DNA of 64,000 bases from the NCBI GenBank assembly GCA_965242795.1, contig OZ251505.1:1364001-1428000 (forward strand), in the 5' to 3' direction. Each line of letters begins with the position of its first letter. The stretch's first letter is position 1. A program made the position numbers and the translations under genes. The stretch comes from Bin18 sp965242795. GTDB lineage: Bacteria; Desulfobacterota; Binatia; Bin18. Below are positions 48,816-58,133 of the stretch, piece after piece. The notes under the pieces are model-generated. The model ran no database searches. It was not told where the DNA came from and saw only the letters and a list, made by a program, of their open reading frames with translations.

Positions 48816-49382
48816 CTAGTCGAGTTGTGCGTAGCGGAAGCAGCTTTGCACGTGGTCGTTGACCATACCGGTCGCCTGCATGAAGGCGTAGCAGATGGTG
48901 GGCCCGACGAATGAGAAGCCGCGCTTTTTCATATCCTTGTGCAGCGCGTCCGACTCCGCGGTGCACGCCGGCACCTGTTTGAGCGAGCGCCAGCGGTTGC
49001 GCCGCGGCCGGCCGCCGACGAATTGCCAGACGTACGCGTCGAAACTCCCCGCCTCTTTCTGCACGGCCAGAAGCGCCTTGGCGTTCTTGACCGCGGACTC
49101 GACCTTCAGCCGATTGCGGACGATGCCGGAGTCGGCCAGTAGCCGTTCGATCTTGCGGGGCGTGTAGCGAGCGACCCGAGCGGGGTCGAAGTCGTCGAAC
49201 ATGGCCCGGTAGTGCTCGCGTTTCTTGAGAACGGTATCCCAACTCAAGCCGGCCTGCGCGCCTTCGAGCACGAGAAACTCGAACAGCGTCCGGTCGTCGT
49301 GCACCGGCACGCCCCACTCCTCATCGTGATACCGGATCGCCGGTTCGTTGTTCGCCCAGGCGCAGCGGGTGACCGATGACAT
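48816..49382 (-). CDS. tag: DNA-3-methyladenine glycosylase I
   Basis: 188 residues from ATG 49382, preceded by AGGAAG; the longer upstream frame has no start signal. RCAWANNEPAIRYHDEEWG, LVLEGAQAGLSWDTVLKKRE and FSFVGPTICYAFMQATGMVNDH are diagnostic of Tag. The Cys and His zinc ligands (RCAW, YHDEEW, NDH...C) are present. Removes 3-methyladenine from alkylated DNA. Convergent with the MDR gene. Confidence 0.93.
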   Translation of the reverse strand: MSSVTRCAWANNEPAIRYHDEEWGVPVHDDRTLFEFLVLEGAQAGLSWDTVLKKREHYRAMFDDFDPARVARYTPRKIERLLADSGIVRNRLKVESAVKNAKALLAVQKEAGSFDAYVWQFVGGRPRRNRWRSLKQVPACTAESDALHKDMKKRGFSFVGPTICYAFMQATGMVNDHVQSCFRYAQLD

Positions 49383-49503
49383 GGCTTCCTTTCGCTCTCG
49401 CAGAATCGGTATTCCTATGAACTGACCATCAATAACGAACGAACAGATCAAACCTATAAACCTTTTGAGAGCAGTCTGAATGCCGGGTCCGGACTCGTTC
49501 AAA

Positions 49504-50277
49504 CTAGCCCTTGAGACGGTAGACCAAGCGCCCCAGATGTTCCCTGAACAGTCTGGAGTTGAAGTCCAAGCGCCTAGTCCTCGGAAGAATCTTCAAGATC
49601 CAGGGAGAGTTGGACTGACGGATGAAGTCGACTGCGGTCGGGACCACATCGAACCCGACACGTTTGAAAGCGGCCTCGGCGCGGGACATGTGCAAGACGG
49701 ATGTGACGAGTAATACCCGTCTGATTCTCCGACTGGCAGCGAGGTCGGCGGTGAACACGGCGTTTTGTCGGGTGTTGCGGCTTCGGTTCTCAGTCACGAT
49801 GACGTCGTCCGGTACGCCGAACGCATTGAGCACGACCCGCATGGCGTCCGCCTCGGATTGCCGTTGGCGGTGGGGCCACACCTTTCCGCCGGAGGCGATG
49901 ATCAGCGGCGCCTTCCCGGCGTGGTACAGACGCGCAGCGTGCCAGACGCGGTCCGCACGGTCAGTCAGGTCAGGATAGACGAGGGCGCCTGACACTGGCC
50001 TCACACCGCCTCCCAGCACTACGATTGCGTCTCCGGTAGGAAGCTCCTCAGCGTGTTGGGGCAGATAGTGGTCTACTGTTTCCCGCCCGCCGAGAAGAAC
50101 GGAGCTGAGGAGAGGCGTAGACCAAACCCATCCCCAAGCGACCAAGAACGTGAGGAGGATGATCGGTCCTTGGCGTCGCCCCATGGTCAGCATAATGAGC
50201 GCAAGGATGGCCGCGCCAAACATAATCCCGAGCGGCGAGAAGAGATCCGTAAGGATCTTATCCAAAAGTATAGGCAT
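49504..50277 (-). CDS. YdcF/ElyC family (DUF218) membrane protein
   Basis: 257 residues. Two N-terminal membrane helices (about 14-31 and 37-60) are followed by the DUF218 domain: TGDAIVVLGGGVRP, DRVWHAARLYHAGKAPLIIASGG, ENRSRNTRQNAVFTADL and VLLVTSVLHMSRAEAAF. Homologues such as ElyC affect envelope and peptidoglycan precursor metabolism. Exact activity is unknown. Separated from the dimethylformamidase gene by 99 bp on the same strand. Confidence 0.85.
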   Translation of the reverse strand: MPILLDKILTDLFSPLGIMFGAAILALIMLTMGRRQGPIILLTFLVAWGWVWSTPLLSSVLLGGRETVDHYLPQHAEELPTGDAIVVLGGGVRPVSGALVYPDLTDRADRVWHAARLYHAGKAPLIIASGGKVWPHRQRQSEADAMRVVLNAFGVPDDVIVTENRSRNTRQNAVFTADLAASRRIRRVLLVTSVLHMSRAEAAFKRVGFDVVPTAVDFIRQSNSPWILKILPRTRRLDFNSRLFREHLGRLVYRLKG

Positions 50278-50376
50278 GAGGGGATTCCCGGACGTCGGCG
50301 TGTCCCGATACGGGATTTATGTGGTGGAAAACGGGTCGGGCACGTGGAAAGGGAAATGCCCGGCCCGGCCAGCCCT

Positions 50377-52752
50377 TCACGGCAGCGGGCCGTCCTTCAG
50401 AAAGCCGCGGATGACGTTGGCGGTCAGGCGCGACACGTTGTTGTCGTAGTCGCGGTGCGACAGGCTGCCGCACCATGCCATCGAACTGGCCGAAAAGACC
50501 GCACCGTCGTTCGGAGTCTTGAAATAGACGATGTCGGCCCGGATGAACGGGTTCTGGTCGCCCGTGCCGCCGGCGGCGAAATACCCGCGCGCGTTGAACG
50601 TGGACTCTTCGGAGACGGTCACGAAGATGTCGTTGTGGCCTTCGGAATGCGCCAGCAGAAACGCATGGTGCGGCGTGCCCAGTTCCAGGTCGTAGCGGTC
50701 CAATTCTAGCCCCGCCGCGCCGCCGCCGATGAGGCCGAAGTTGCCGATCGGCTCGTCGTCGCCGATCCCCTCGAACATCCACGCGCATTCGGGCCGAAAA
50801 CTGTCCGGCGCGCGGCGGTAGTAGCTCGACGCGGTCAGCCCGAACGAGGTGAAACTGACGCCGGTCAGCTTGCTCATGTTGCGCCCGCGGACCCGCCACA
50901 GCCCGCCGTGCTTGCCGTCGAAGGCGTTGCAGTACTCGCCCGGGTTGATGGTCCACGCGCGCGTGCCGTTGTCGCCCTTGCGCACTTCGATCAACGCGGG
51001 ATTGTCCGGGTGGAACACCGTACACCAGTAGAAGCCGTTGGCCGCCAGATACAGCCAGCGCCCGCCCTGCTGTTGGTAGGATTCGTACGCGTCCAGCATC
51101 TCCTCCGAACAATACTCCGGGTGGTGGCAGGTCAGCGCCACGCGGTATTGCTCGAGGAGGGCGACGCCCTCGCGGTGCAGGTCCTCGTCGGTGTGCACGT
51201 CGAACTCGAAGCCCAGGTGTTCCAGCCAGTCGGTCAGGTGCAGGTCGGCGTTGAGTTGCCACACCGACGGCGACAGTACGTGCGTATATTTGGGCCGCAT
51301 GTTCAGAATCGGCCGCAGCCGGGACGAGACCTGCACCCCCCAGCCGTCGCTGTGCACGCTGTAGGTGCCGTAGCCGTAGCCGTCCTTCTCTTGCAGGAGC
51401 AGGTCGCCGGGCTGCATGAGCGGCACACGGCCGGTGAGCAGTTGCGCGGCCTGAGAATCCGCACTCAGGTTTTCGTTGGCGTAGGCCATGTAGCTGGCCG
51501 TAGGCAGAATGACCGCGATCTTCGCCCGCGGCCTCCCCGCGGGCGGGCGCACGACGAACGGAAGGTAGTCTTCGCTGTCGGGCGTCTCCCGCCCGCCCAG
51601 CCGCAGCCGCGCCGCGTACACCCCGCTTTGCAGACCGGCCGGGACCGTGAGTTCGAAATCGACGTCCCAGCGCGCGTCGTCGACCGCGTCGTCGTGAAAA
51701 TGGATGGCCGCATATTCCCGTGGCGCGGCCCGGAAACTCATATGATCCGCGGTCCAGTTGTGGCCGGGCATGCCCCGGCTGGGTAGGTTGATGCAATGGC
51801 CGTGCAGCCGGTGTAGAGAATCGTCCAGCACCTGCGTCGAGGCCGCATGCGGCACGATGTTGGCCGCGAAATCCCAGGCCGCGATAATGGCCGGTCGCAA
51901 TGCTGCCGATGCCGGCCGCGGCCCGCGCAGAACGGTTTCGATCTCCGCGCGGTCCAGGACCCGGTTGGCGATGGCCGGCCGTTCGATGCGCCCGTTGAAC
52001 TTCGCTTCGTGTTCGGGAATCTCCAGTGGCGCGAGGACATGGGCGAAATGCCCTCTGCAGATCGTGCGGCCCGACCGCGCCTGCCGCGTAGCTGCGGCCA
52101 TGAGCACCGGACAGTCGTTCGCGGCCGGCGCCCGCGGCGAGCCGTCCATGTCCAGACACGCGGTGGTGTCGTCGATGGGATGCACGAGGCGCATGCCGTG
52201 GCCCGCGTTGGTGCTCGTCACGATCGGCTCCTGAAAGAGCCGGACATGGCCGCTGGCCGCATCGAAACTCACCGCGACCAGATACCACACTTTGCGCAAC
52301 AAGGGTTTGCCAGACGCGAACCGTTCGACCGAGCCGGGGCCGCGGCCGATCCACAACGCGAGTGCGCCCTGCTCGTCGATGAACAGGCCATAGCCGGTTT
52401 CGGCCTGCCCGGACCACTTCGTCAGTATCCCCTGAACCCCCTTGGCCGGTGTGGTGGGAAACACCAGCGCCATGAGGGTGAAGCTGCTCAGGTCGAAACG
52501 CGCGTCGTGCGGCACGAAGACGTACGATCCGGCGTGTACCGGCTGCGGCCGGCCGGGATACTCGCCGTTCGCCGCGGTCTCGATTTCTTCCTCTTTGTAG
52601 CCTGGGCCGTTCGGGTCGGTATCGCCGTGAATGAGCCGCACGATATGGGCGCGATAGGCTTCGCTCTGCTCGGAGTGCACGTAGAACCGGATCGTCTCCC
52701 CGGGCCGGGCGGAAATCCGGTCGCTGTAGCCGGTGATCCCGAGCGTCGGCAT
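50377..52752 (-). CDS. N,N-dimethylformamidase large (beta) subunit-like protein
   Basis: 791 residues, close to the known about 760. A beta-rich concanavalin/LamG-like region lies near residues 75-240 (FDLSSFTLMALVFPTTP and similar), then a glutamine-amidotransferase-like C-terminal part. The HHPE motif at 543-546 matches the His-x-Glu iron ligands reported for the Paracoccus enzyme (His519/Glu521, from memory), and Tyr461/464 lie where the Tyr ligand is expected. Hydrolyses dimethylformamide to dimethylamine and formate in characterised members; substrate here may be another amide. Small subunit gene precedes it. Confidence 0.8.
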   Translation of the reverse strand: MPTLGITGYSDRISARPGETIRFYVHSEQSEAYRAHIVRLIHGDTDPNGPGYKEEEIETAANGEYPGRPQPVHAGSYVFVPHDARFDLSSFTLMALVFPTTPAKGVQGILTKWSGQAETGYGLFIDEQGALALWIGRGPGSVERFASGKPLLRKVWYLVAVSFDAASGHVRLFQEPIVTSTNAGHGMRLVHPIDDTTACLDMDGSPRAPAANDCPVLMAAATRQARSGRTICRGHFAHVLAPLEIPEHEAKFNGRIERPAIANRVLDRAEIETVLRGPRPASAALRPAIIAAWDFAANIVPHAASTQVLDDSLHRLHGHCINLPSRGMPGHNWTADHMSFRAAPREYAAIHFHDDAVDDARWDVDFELTVPAGLQSGVYAARLRLGGRETPDSEDYLPFVVRPPAGRPRAKIAVILPTASYMAYANENLSADSQAAQLLTGRVPLMQPGDLLLQEKDGYGYGTYSVHSDGWGVQVSSRLRPILNMRPKYTHVLSPSVWQLNADLHLTDWLEHLGFEFDVHTDEDLHREGVALLEQYRVALTCHHPEYCSEEMLDAYESYQQQGGRWLYLAANGFYWCTVFHPDNPALIEVRKGDNGTRAWTINPGEYCNAFDGKHGGLWRVRGRNMSKLTGVSFTSFGLTASSYYRRAPDSFRPECAWMFEGIGDDEPIGNFGLIGGGAAGLELDRYDLELGTPHHAFLLAHSEGHNDIFVTVSEESTFNARGYFAAGGTGDQNPFIRADIVYFKTPNDGAVFSASSMAWCGSLSHRDYDNNVSRLTANVIRGFLKDGPLP

Positions 52753-52815
52753 GAACGTCTTCTCGACTTCGGACCGTATCCTGCGTCCAACGTTGCGTTT
52801 CGGTGGAACGCCGGG

Positions 52816-53253
52816 TCAGGCGCCGGCCGACGAGTCCTGAATTCCGTACGCTTCGAGGAGGGCGCCTAGGCGTTTCAGGAAAATTGCGTGCTCTGCGTCT
52901 TCGCGGCTCGCATAGCGTTCTTCCGTCACCTCGACGGGCGTGCCGCGCACCCCGGGCAGCAGCCCGATGCGGTATTCCTGCCACGGTGTGGTTTCGACGA
53001 TGACGTGTTTGCCCCGTTGCGGCACGACGCGCAAGCGGTCGAGCAGACGGGCCAATTCCGGGCTGTCCATGGGCGCGGGCTTGCCCGGCTGTGCCGCGGT
53101 GTAGATCGGGCGCGCGCGATGCTCGGCGATCAACGCGGCGCGGCGCTTTGGGTCGGACAGCACCGGCAGCAGATAGGTGCGGGTGTTGTAGGCATCGACC
53201 GCGCGGTAGGAATAATCGTCCTGCAACGCGGTGCGTTCGGGTTTGGTTTCCAC
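52816..53253 (-). CDS. N,N-dimethylformamidase small (alpha) subunit-like protein
   Basis: 145 residues from GTG 53253, chosen for the AGGGGG site five bases upstream; GTG 53271 is the alternative. The C-terminal half WQEYRIGLLPGVRGTP...YASREDAEHAIFLKRLG resembles the DMFase small subunit pattern. 63 bp upstream of the large subunit on the same strand. The pairing supports a genuine two-subunit enzyme rather than a lone large-subunit homologue. Confidence 0.65.
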   Translation of the reverse strand: METKPERTALQDDYSYRAVDAYNTRTYLLPVLSDPKRRAALIAEHRARPIYTAAQPGKPAPMDSPELARLLDRLRVVPQRGKHVIVETTPWQEYRIGLLPGVRGTPVEVTEERYASREDAEHAIFLKRLGALLEAYGIQDSSAGA

Positions 53254-53441
53254 TGCGTCCCCCTTGCCCACGGCAACCGATGGTGCACGATGGCCGGTTA
53301 TTTACCCGTCTTCCTTGTGAAAGCCAAGGTTACCGGGGCCGGGATACTGTCTCGGTTTGGAACCTCCGGGCTGGCGCGATGGTACGGATAGAACCCTCAC
53401 CCTAACCCTCTCCAGGGGGAGAGGGGATTGCTTCTTCACCA

Positions 53442-55097
53442 CTACCCCCTCGTCGCCCCGCTCCAATAGTCCCGCACCGCGGCCTTCATCTCCCGGCGCA
53501 GCAGCATGCAGCCGAGCAGGTTCGGCAGCGCCATCAGCGCCAGCGTAATGGCCGACACCAGCCAGACCAAGGACGTGTCCATGACCGCGGCGAGGAAGAA
53601 CGCCAGCACGTACACGACGCGGTACGGTGTCACGATCCGGGTGCCGAACAGGTAGGTCACGGCGCGGTCGCCGTAGTAGGACCAGGCGAGCGCGGTACTG
53701 AACGCGAACAGCACCAAGCCCACGGTGACCGCGTACTGGCCGTACTCGCCGAAGGCGCTGCGCGTGAACGCCTGCGTGGTCAGCGGCACCGAGTGCAGCA
53801 GAGACTTGCCGCGCAACGAGACCGCGTCCGCCAGCGCCCCGTTCTCGATGGTGATCGCGCCGGTGTACGGCACGCCGCCGACGTGGAAGCGCACGTCCTC
53901 GGCCACGGAGCGGTTGTGCAGCACGGTCACGTCGGCATGCACCAGCCGCCCCTCCATGACGTCGAAGCGGCCTTGTGCGGGCACCAACGGGCTGCCGGTA
54001 TCGTTGAAGTGCCGGAACAACGCCGCGACGTGTGCCGGGTCCGTATCGGTGTGGACGCCGGCGACGAACTGCGTATCGAACGCCTGGAAATCGGTCTCGA
54101 ACTTCTCGCGCCACACGCCCGAAGACAGGATCACCAGCCCCGTCAGCGTGCAGATGACGAGCGTGTCGAGAAACGGTTCGAGCAGCGACACCATCCCCTC
54201 GGACACCGGCTCGTCGGCGCGCGCCGCGGCGTGGGCGATGGGGGCCGAGCCCTGTCCCGCCTCGTTGGAGAACAGCCCGCGCGCCACGCCCCGGTTGAAG
54301 GCATACGCGAACGTCGCGCCGAGGAAGCCGCCGCTCGCCGCGGAGCCCGTGAACGCATCCCGGAACACCGCGCCGAACGACGGGACGACCTGCTCGACGT
54401 TCGCGGCGATCACGGCCAGCGCGCCCACCGCATAGCCGACGCCCATGACCGGGATGATGACCGACGCCACGCGGGCGATCCACGTGATGCCGCCGAGGAT
54501 CACCAAGCCGAGCAGCAGCGCCAGCACCCCGCCGCTGACGGAGGGCGGCACCCCGAACGACGCCTCCAGGCCGGACACGAGGTTGTTGCTCTGCGGCATG
54601 TTGCCGGAGCCCACGGCGCTGAGCAGCGTGGCCGCGGCGAAGAACGCCGCCAGCCATTTCATGCGCAGGCCGCGCTCCATGTAGTACATCGGGCCGCCGG
54701 CGACCTCGCCCTTGTCGTCCGTGACGCGGTACTTGTGAGAGAGGGTGACCTCCACGAATTTCGTCGTCATGCCGACGAACGCCGTGGCCCACATCCAGAA
54801 CAGCGCTGCGGGGCCGCCGAGAAAGATCGCCAGCCCCACGCCACCGATGTTGCCGGTGCCCACGGTTCCCGACAGCGCCGTGGACAGCGCCTGAAAATGC
54901 GAGGCGTCCCCTTCGGCATCCTTGCGGGTGTGGCGACCGAACAGGATACCCCACGCCCGCCCGAAATACCGGATCTGCGGAAACCCGAGATACACCGTAA
55001 AGAACGCCCCCACCCCGAGCAGCGCCCACGGAAAATACCACGCCGCCCCGAGCAGTCCGTCCAGAAAATGCAGCACGTCGGTGAGCCGATCCATCAT
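53442..55097 (-). CDS. AGCS family sodium:alanine symporter with extracytoplasmic insert
   Basis: 551 residues. AGCS signatures: STALSGTVGTGNIGGVGLAIF, TKFVEVTLSHKYR, GGPMYYMERGL and FSNEAGQGSAPIAHAAA. About 130 residues longer than classical AlsT; the extra block (about 310-440, DFQAFDTQFVAGVHTDTDP onward) lies between two helices and has no membrane segment, so it is probably a periplasmic domain. Imports alanine or glycine with sodium. Confidence 0.88.
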   Translation of the reverse strand: MMDRLTDVLHFLDGLLGAAWYFPWALLGVGAFFTVYLGFPQIRYFGRAWGILFGRHTRKDAEGDASHFQALSTALSGTVGTGNIGGVGLAIFLGGPAALFWMWATAFVGMTTKFVEVTLSHKYRVTDDKGEVAGGPMYYMERGLRMKWLAAFFAAATLLSAVGSGNMPQSNNLVSGLEASFGVPPSVSGGVLALLLGLVILGGITWIARVASVIIPVMGVGYAVGALAVIAANVEQVVPSFGAVFRDAFTGSAASGGFLGATFAYAFNRGVARGLFSNEAGQGSAPIAHAAARADEPVSEGMVSLLEPFLDTLVICTLTGLVILSSGVWREKFETDFQAFDTQFVAGVHTDTDPAHVAALFRHFNDTGSPLVPAQGRFDVMEGRLVHADVTVLHNRSVAEDVRFHVGGVPYTGAITIENGALADAVSLRGKSLLHSVPLTTQAFTRSAFGEYGQYAVTVGLVLFAFSTALAWSYYGDRAVTYLFGTRIVTPYRVVYVLAFFLAAVMDTSLVWLVSAITLALMALPNLLGCMLLRREMKAAVRDYWSGATRG

Positions 55098-55177
55098 CCT
55101 GCTTCACTTTCCGCCTTCTCCCTTCTTCCTGGGACTAGGAAGCGAGGAAAAGAAGAAAGACGTCACCGCCTCCCGTT

Positions 55178-55248
55178 TTTCCCCCCTCTCCCCTTGTGGG
55201 AGAGGGCTGGAGCCTGCCTCGGACCTGATCCGGGGGAGAAGGGGGAAG
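55178..55248. repeat. CCTCTCC...GGAGAAGG bounded repeat
   Basis: A 71-bp member of the family seen at 27820-27938: TTCCCCCCTCTCC and GGAGAAGGGGGAA ends around GAGCCTGCCTCGGACCTGAT and CCGGGGG. It lies between the symporter and the VapC gene. Confidence 0.6.
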
Positions 55249-55256
55249 AGACGGCG

Positions 55257-55703
55257 TCATCGCCGTGCCGACGTCCCGCGCGGCAATGCTTCGAACCCCG
55301 CTTGGGAGAAGTGCCGGTCAGTCGTGAGCGCCCGTTGGACGCCGAGCTCTTTCATGACGACAAAGCTGGTGCAGTCCGTGAACGAGAATTCTTTGTCTTT
55401 CCAGGTAAAGAACCACTGCCGGGCCTTCTCGGCCCGTAACGGATCGATCCATTCCCATCGGATGCGCCGACTGGCATTGATCTGCTCCCACCACTTGGTC
55501 GCGGCCCGCAATCCGAGTCGAAAACGGATCAACGTCAACGTTTCGTCAAGGATGTAGTCGGTCGTCAGCAACACCCCGCCGACCTGCAGAAACGCATCGC
55601 GCTCGCGCCGGCTGGCCGTGTGCATCGGGTCCGCGGCATCGGCCAGTGCCATCCAGCCGGCCGTATCGACAAACAGCGTGCCGTCACGTGTTGGAACCGC
55701 CAT
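55257..55703 (-). CDS. VapC-type PIN-domain toxin
   Basis: 148 residues. PIN features: Asp in LFVDTAGWMALADA, DYILDETLTLIRFRLG, and EFSFTDCTSFVVMKELG with ALTTDRHF at the end. The start overlaps the antitoxin end by 20 bases. An RNase toxin is expected. Confidence 0.82.
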   Translation of the reverse strand: MAVPTRDGTLFVDTAGWMALADAADPMHTASRRERDAFLQVGGVLLTTDYILDETLTLIRFRLGLRAATKWWEQINASRRIRWEWIDPLRAEKARQWFFTWKDKEFSFTDCTSFVVMKELGVQRALTTDRHFSQAGFEALPRGTSARR

Positions 55704-55938
55704 ACAGAACCCGGTCGTGGTCTGCGGCGGTCAGACCATCCTTCGACCTCCCGACGGCCTCTGCCTCGTAGAGTGCATCGTCTGCCGGGTCTCCGAACTC
55801 GAACGGGCCATGCACCGGGACGATACGGAACGCGGGCCGGCGGCGATAGAAGACGGTGAAGTCCTCGCCTCTTCCTACCCGCTCTATGATCCTCGCCAGA
55901 TCCTGTCTGAGCGTCTTCGCGTTGATGCTGCTCGACAT
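55684..55938 (-). CDS. Phd/YefM-like antitoxin
   Basis: 84 residues from ATG 55938 with CCAGGAG eight bases upstream. SSSINAKTLRQDLARIIERVGRGEDFTVFYRRRPAFRIVPV is the usual Phd/YefM DNA-binding segment, followed by an acidic toxin-binding tail. Forms a pair with the PIN toxin by overlap. Confidence 0.75.
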   Translation of the reverse strand: MSSSINAKTLRQDLARIIERVGRGEDFTVFYRRRPAFRIVPVHGPFEFGDPADDALYEAEAVGRSKDGLTAADHDRVLYGGSNT

Positions 55939-56002
55939 CCGTATGCTCCTGGATTCGGGATGAGGAAGTCGAACGTAAGAGAACCTTCGGGAAGCGTCAA
56001 AC

Positions 56003-56431
56003 GTGACCCGCCACAAGGCCGCGGGGATGAACCTCAGTTGGTACATCGTCGCACAACTGCCCATCATCGCGCCCGAACGATACGGATGAACGTTCGGCGA
56101 CACGACCGTACGGGAACTCGTCCTCGATCACGTGTTGCGGCTGACGTACACCGCGCAGGACTTGGCGCCGTTCGCGCGCGACCTGGGTTACGACGGCCCG
56201 CCCTTCGTCTGGGACACCGAGGGGCGGCGTCACCTGCGCGCCCGGCTCGACGCGCTGTACTTCCACCTCTACGGCCTGTCGCGCGAGGACGCAGATTACA
56301 TCATGGACACCTTCCCCATCGTTCGCCGGGAAGACGAAGCCGAGTTTGGCCGCTACCGTACGCGCGACCTCATCCTTGCCTACATGAACGCCCTGACCGC
56401 GGGCGACACCGCAACCGTTGTTACGGCCTGA
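56003..56431 (+). pseudogene. C-terminal remnant of an N-6 DNA methylase / type IIG restriction enzyme
   Basis: The frame from 56003 reads VTRHKAAGMNLSWYIVAQLP...PERYG, hits TGA at 56087-56089, then continues in frame TFGDTTVRELVLDHVLRL and FHLYGLSREDADYIMDTFPIV. This is the conserved tail of large Eco57I/PglX-like methylase-nucleases, whose other about 900 residues are missing. One in-frame stop and no upstream body mark it as a decayed fragment. It is another trace of past defence turnover, far from the main island. Confidence 0.75.
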
Positions 56432-56469
56432 CCGTCCTCCACCTCCAGAGAGCATCGAAGTTGCCCTCG

Positions 56470-56634
56470 CCCCCTCTCCCCAACCCTCTCCCACGAGGGG
56501 AGAGAGGGTAGAATGGGATAGGGATAAAACGGAAAAGGGTGACGGGAACGGCCGCGGGCGTTTCCTTCCTAGCCCTTCCCCCCTGGAGGGTGACGGCTAG
56601 AGCCTGCCCCGGACTTGATCCGGGGGAGAGGGGG
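56470..56634. repeat. CCCCCTCTCC...GGAGAGGGGG bounded repeat
   Basis: A 165-bp member of the 27820 family. It contains a CTCTCCCACGAGGGGAGAGAG hairpin, a longer internal arm pair and CCCCGGACTTGATCCGGGGG near the right end. It separates the methylase remnant from the alkaline phosphatase stop. Confidence 0.65.
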
Positions 56635-56660
56635 TCCCCGGCGAAGGTTAAACCGCCTCA

Positions 56661-58064
56661 CTACCCGTCCGCCCCGAACAGCGCAGCCCACATCACGCCG
56701 TACAACTCGTGCTGATCCATGACGCCGCGTATGCCCTCGGCGCCGGGGCCGAGCGCGTACGCGGCCACATCCTCCCCGCCGTGCGTTTCGCCACCGCGCG
56801 TTTCCAGATCCAAGGGGTGCGTCGCCCGCTGCCGATAGTCCGGGTGGGTGGGTTCCAATTCCTCCGCAGGTCGTTCGGCACCGGGGCCGTTGGCATAACC
56901 GAGCGTGGTGTAGGGAACGCCGGCGTCGTCCTCGTCCCCGGTGAAGCCGAGAATCGGATTGCCGCGCGGCGGGTAGCCGGCGATGGTCATGACGTGGCTG
57001 TGGTCCGCGGTGACGAGGATGAGTGTCTGCGCCGCATCGGTCATCGCTACTGCCGCGGCCACGGCATCGGCAAAGGCGATGGTGTCGGTCAGCGCCCGGT
57101 AGGCGTTACCGGCATGGTGCGCGTGATCGATCCGTCCACCCTCGACCATCAGGAAGAAGCCGGGACCGTTTCGCAACCGGGCGATGGCGAACCGGGTCAT
57201 CTCCGCCAGAGACGGCTCGCTGCCGGCGTCCCCGTTCCGGTCCGCCTCGTACTCCATGTGCGAACGTTCGAACAGGCCGAGCACTTGGCCGGAACCGGTG
57301 AGCGCGTCGAACCCCGTGCGGTCGTGTACGAAGCTTCGGCCGGCGCGGGCGGCGAGCCATACGCCGATCAGATCGCGGCCGTCCAAGCGTTGTCCGGTCT
57401 CTTCGCTGTTCTCCAGATCCGCCGCGGTCACGGGCAGGAACTTCGCCCGACCGCCGCCCAGCGCAACGTCCACCCCGTCGCCATACGGGAACTCGACGAA
57501 CTGCCGGGCGATGTCGGGACACGTGGCACGGTCCGCTTCGGGAACGTCTGCGTCGGACTCCCAATTCCGCTCCGCGGCATGGGCGTAGGTTGCCGCGGGC
57601 GTGGCGTGGGTCAGGCGCGTAGTGGTCACGACGCCGGTTCGCAGGCCGCGCTGCTCGGCCTCCTCAAGAAGGGTGGTCAAGCGGTATTGCGCCGCGGCCC
57701 GGCAGTCGCCGCGCAACGCTTCCGGGCCGACGCCGACCATGCCCCTCCGCGCCTTCCGGCCCGTGACCAGCGCCGTCATCGTGCCCGCGGAATCGGGCAC
57801 CTGGGCATCGACGTTGTAGGTTTTCACCAACGCCACGTGGGGAAACCGCTCGAACGCCAGAAAGTTCTCCTCGCCCGGCTGGCCGCGATTCTGGCCGTCG
57901 AGAATACGCGCCGCGGTGACCGTCGCCACGCCCATCCCGTCGCCGACGAACAGGATGACATTACGCGCCGGCCCGTGGGCCGGCGCTGCAGTGGTGACAC
58001 TCAAAACGGCGCAAGTGGCCGCAAGAAGAACCTGGAATTGTCTGATTCCCATTGGTGTAAGCAT
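56661..58064 (-). CDS. Alkaline phosphatase (PhoA family), exported
   Basis: About 467 residues from ATG 58064; ATG 58052 is an alternative and neither has a strong site. A signal peptide of about 30 residues (LLAATCAVLSVTTAAPAHG). VILFVGDGMG holds the metal Asp, VPDSAGTMTALVTG the phosphorylated Ser and VTADHSHVM the second-metal His. Periplasmic phosphomonoesterase. A degraded duplicate of its 5' end lies at 58625-58790. Confidence 0.88.
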   Translation of the reverse strand: MLTPMGIRQFQVLLAATCAVLSVTTAAPAHGPARNVILFVGDGMGVATVTAARILDGQNRGQPGEENFLAFERFPHVALVKTYNVDAQVPDSAGTMTALVTGRKARRGMVGVGPEALRGDCRAAAQYRLTTLLEEAEQRGLRTGVVTTTRLTHATPAATYAHAAERNWESDADVPEADRATCPDIARQFVEFPYGDGVDVALGGGRAKFLPVTAADLENSEETGQRLDGRDLIGVWLAARAGRSFVHDRTGFDALTGSGQVLGLFERSHMEYEADRNGDAGSEPSLAEMTRFAIARLRNGPGFFLMVEGGRIDHAHHAGNAYRALTDTIAFADAVAAAVAMTDAAQTLILVTADHSHVMTIAGYPPRGNPILGFTGDEDDAGVPYTTLGYANGPGAERPAEELEPTHPDYRQRATHPLDLETRGGETHGGEDVAAYALGPGAEGIRGVMDQHELYGVMWAALFGADG

Positions 58065-58133
58065 GATGGGACTCTCATCACGGTCCGCCCGCTGCGTCCA
58101 GCCGACACACATAGCGAGAATATCAGGTTGCAA

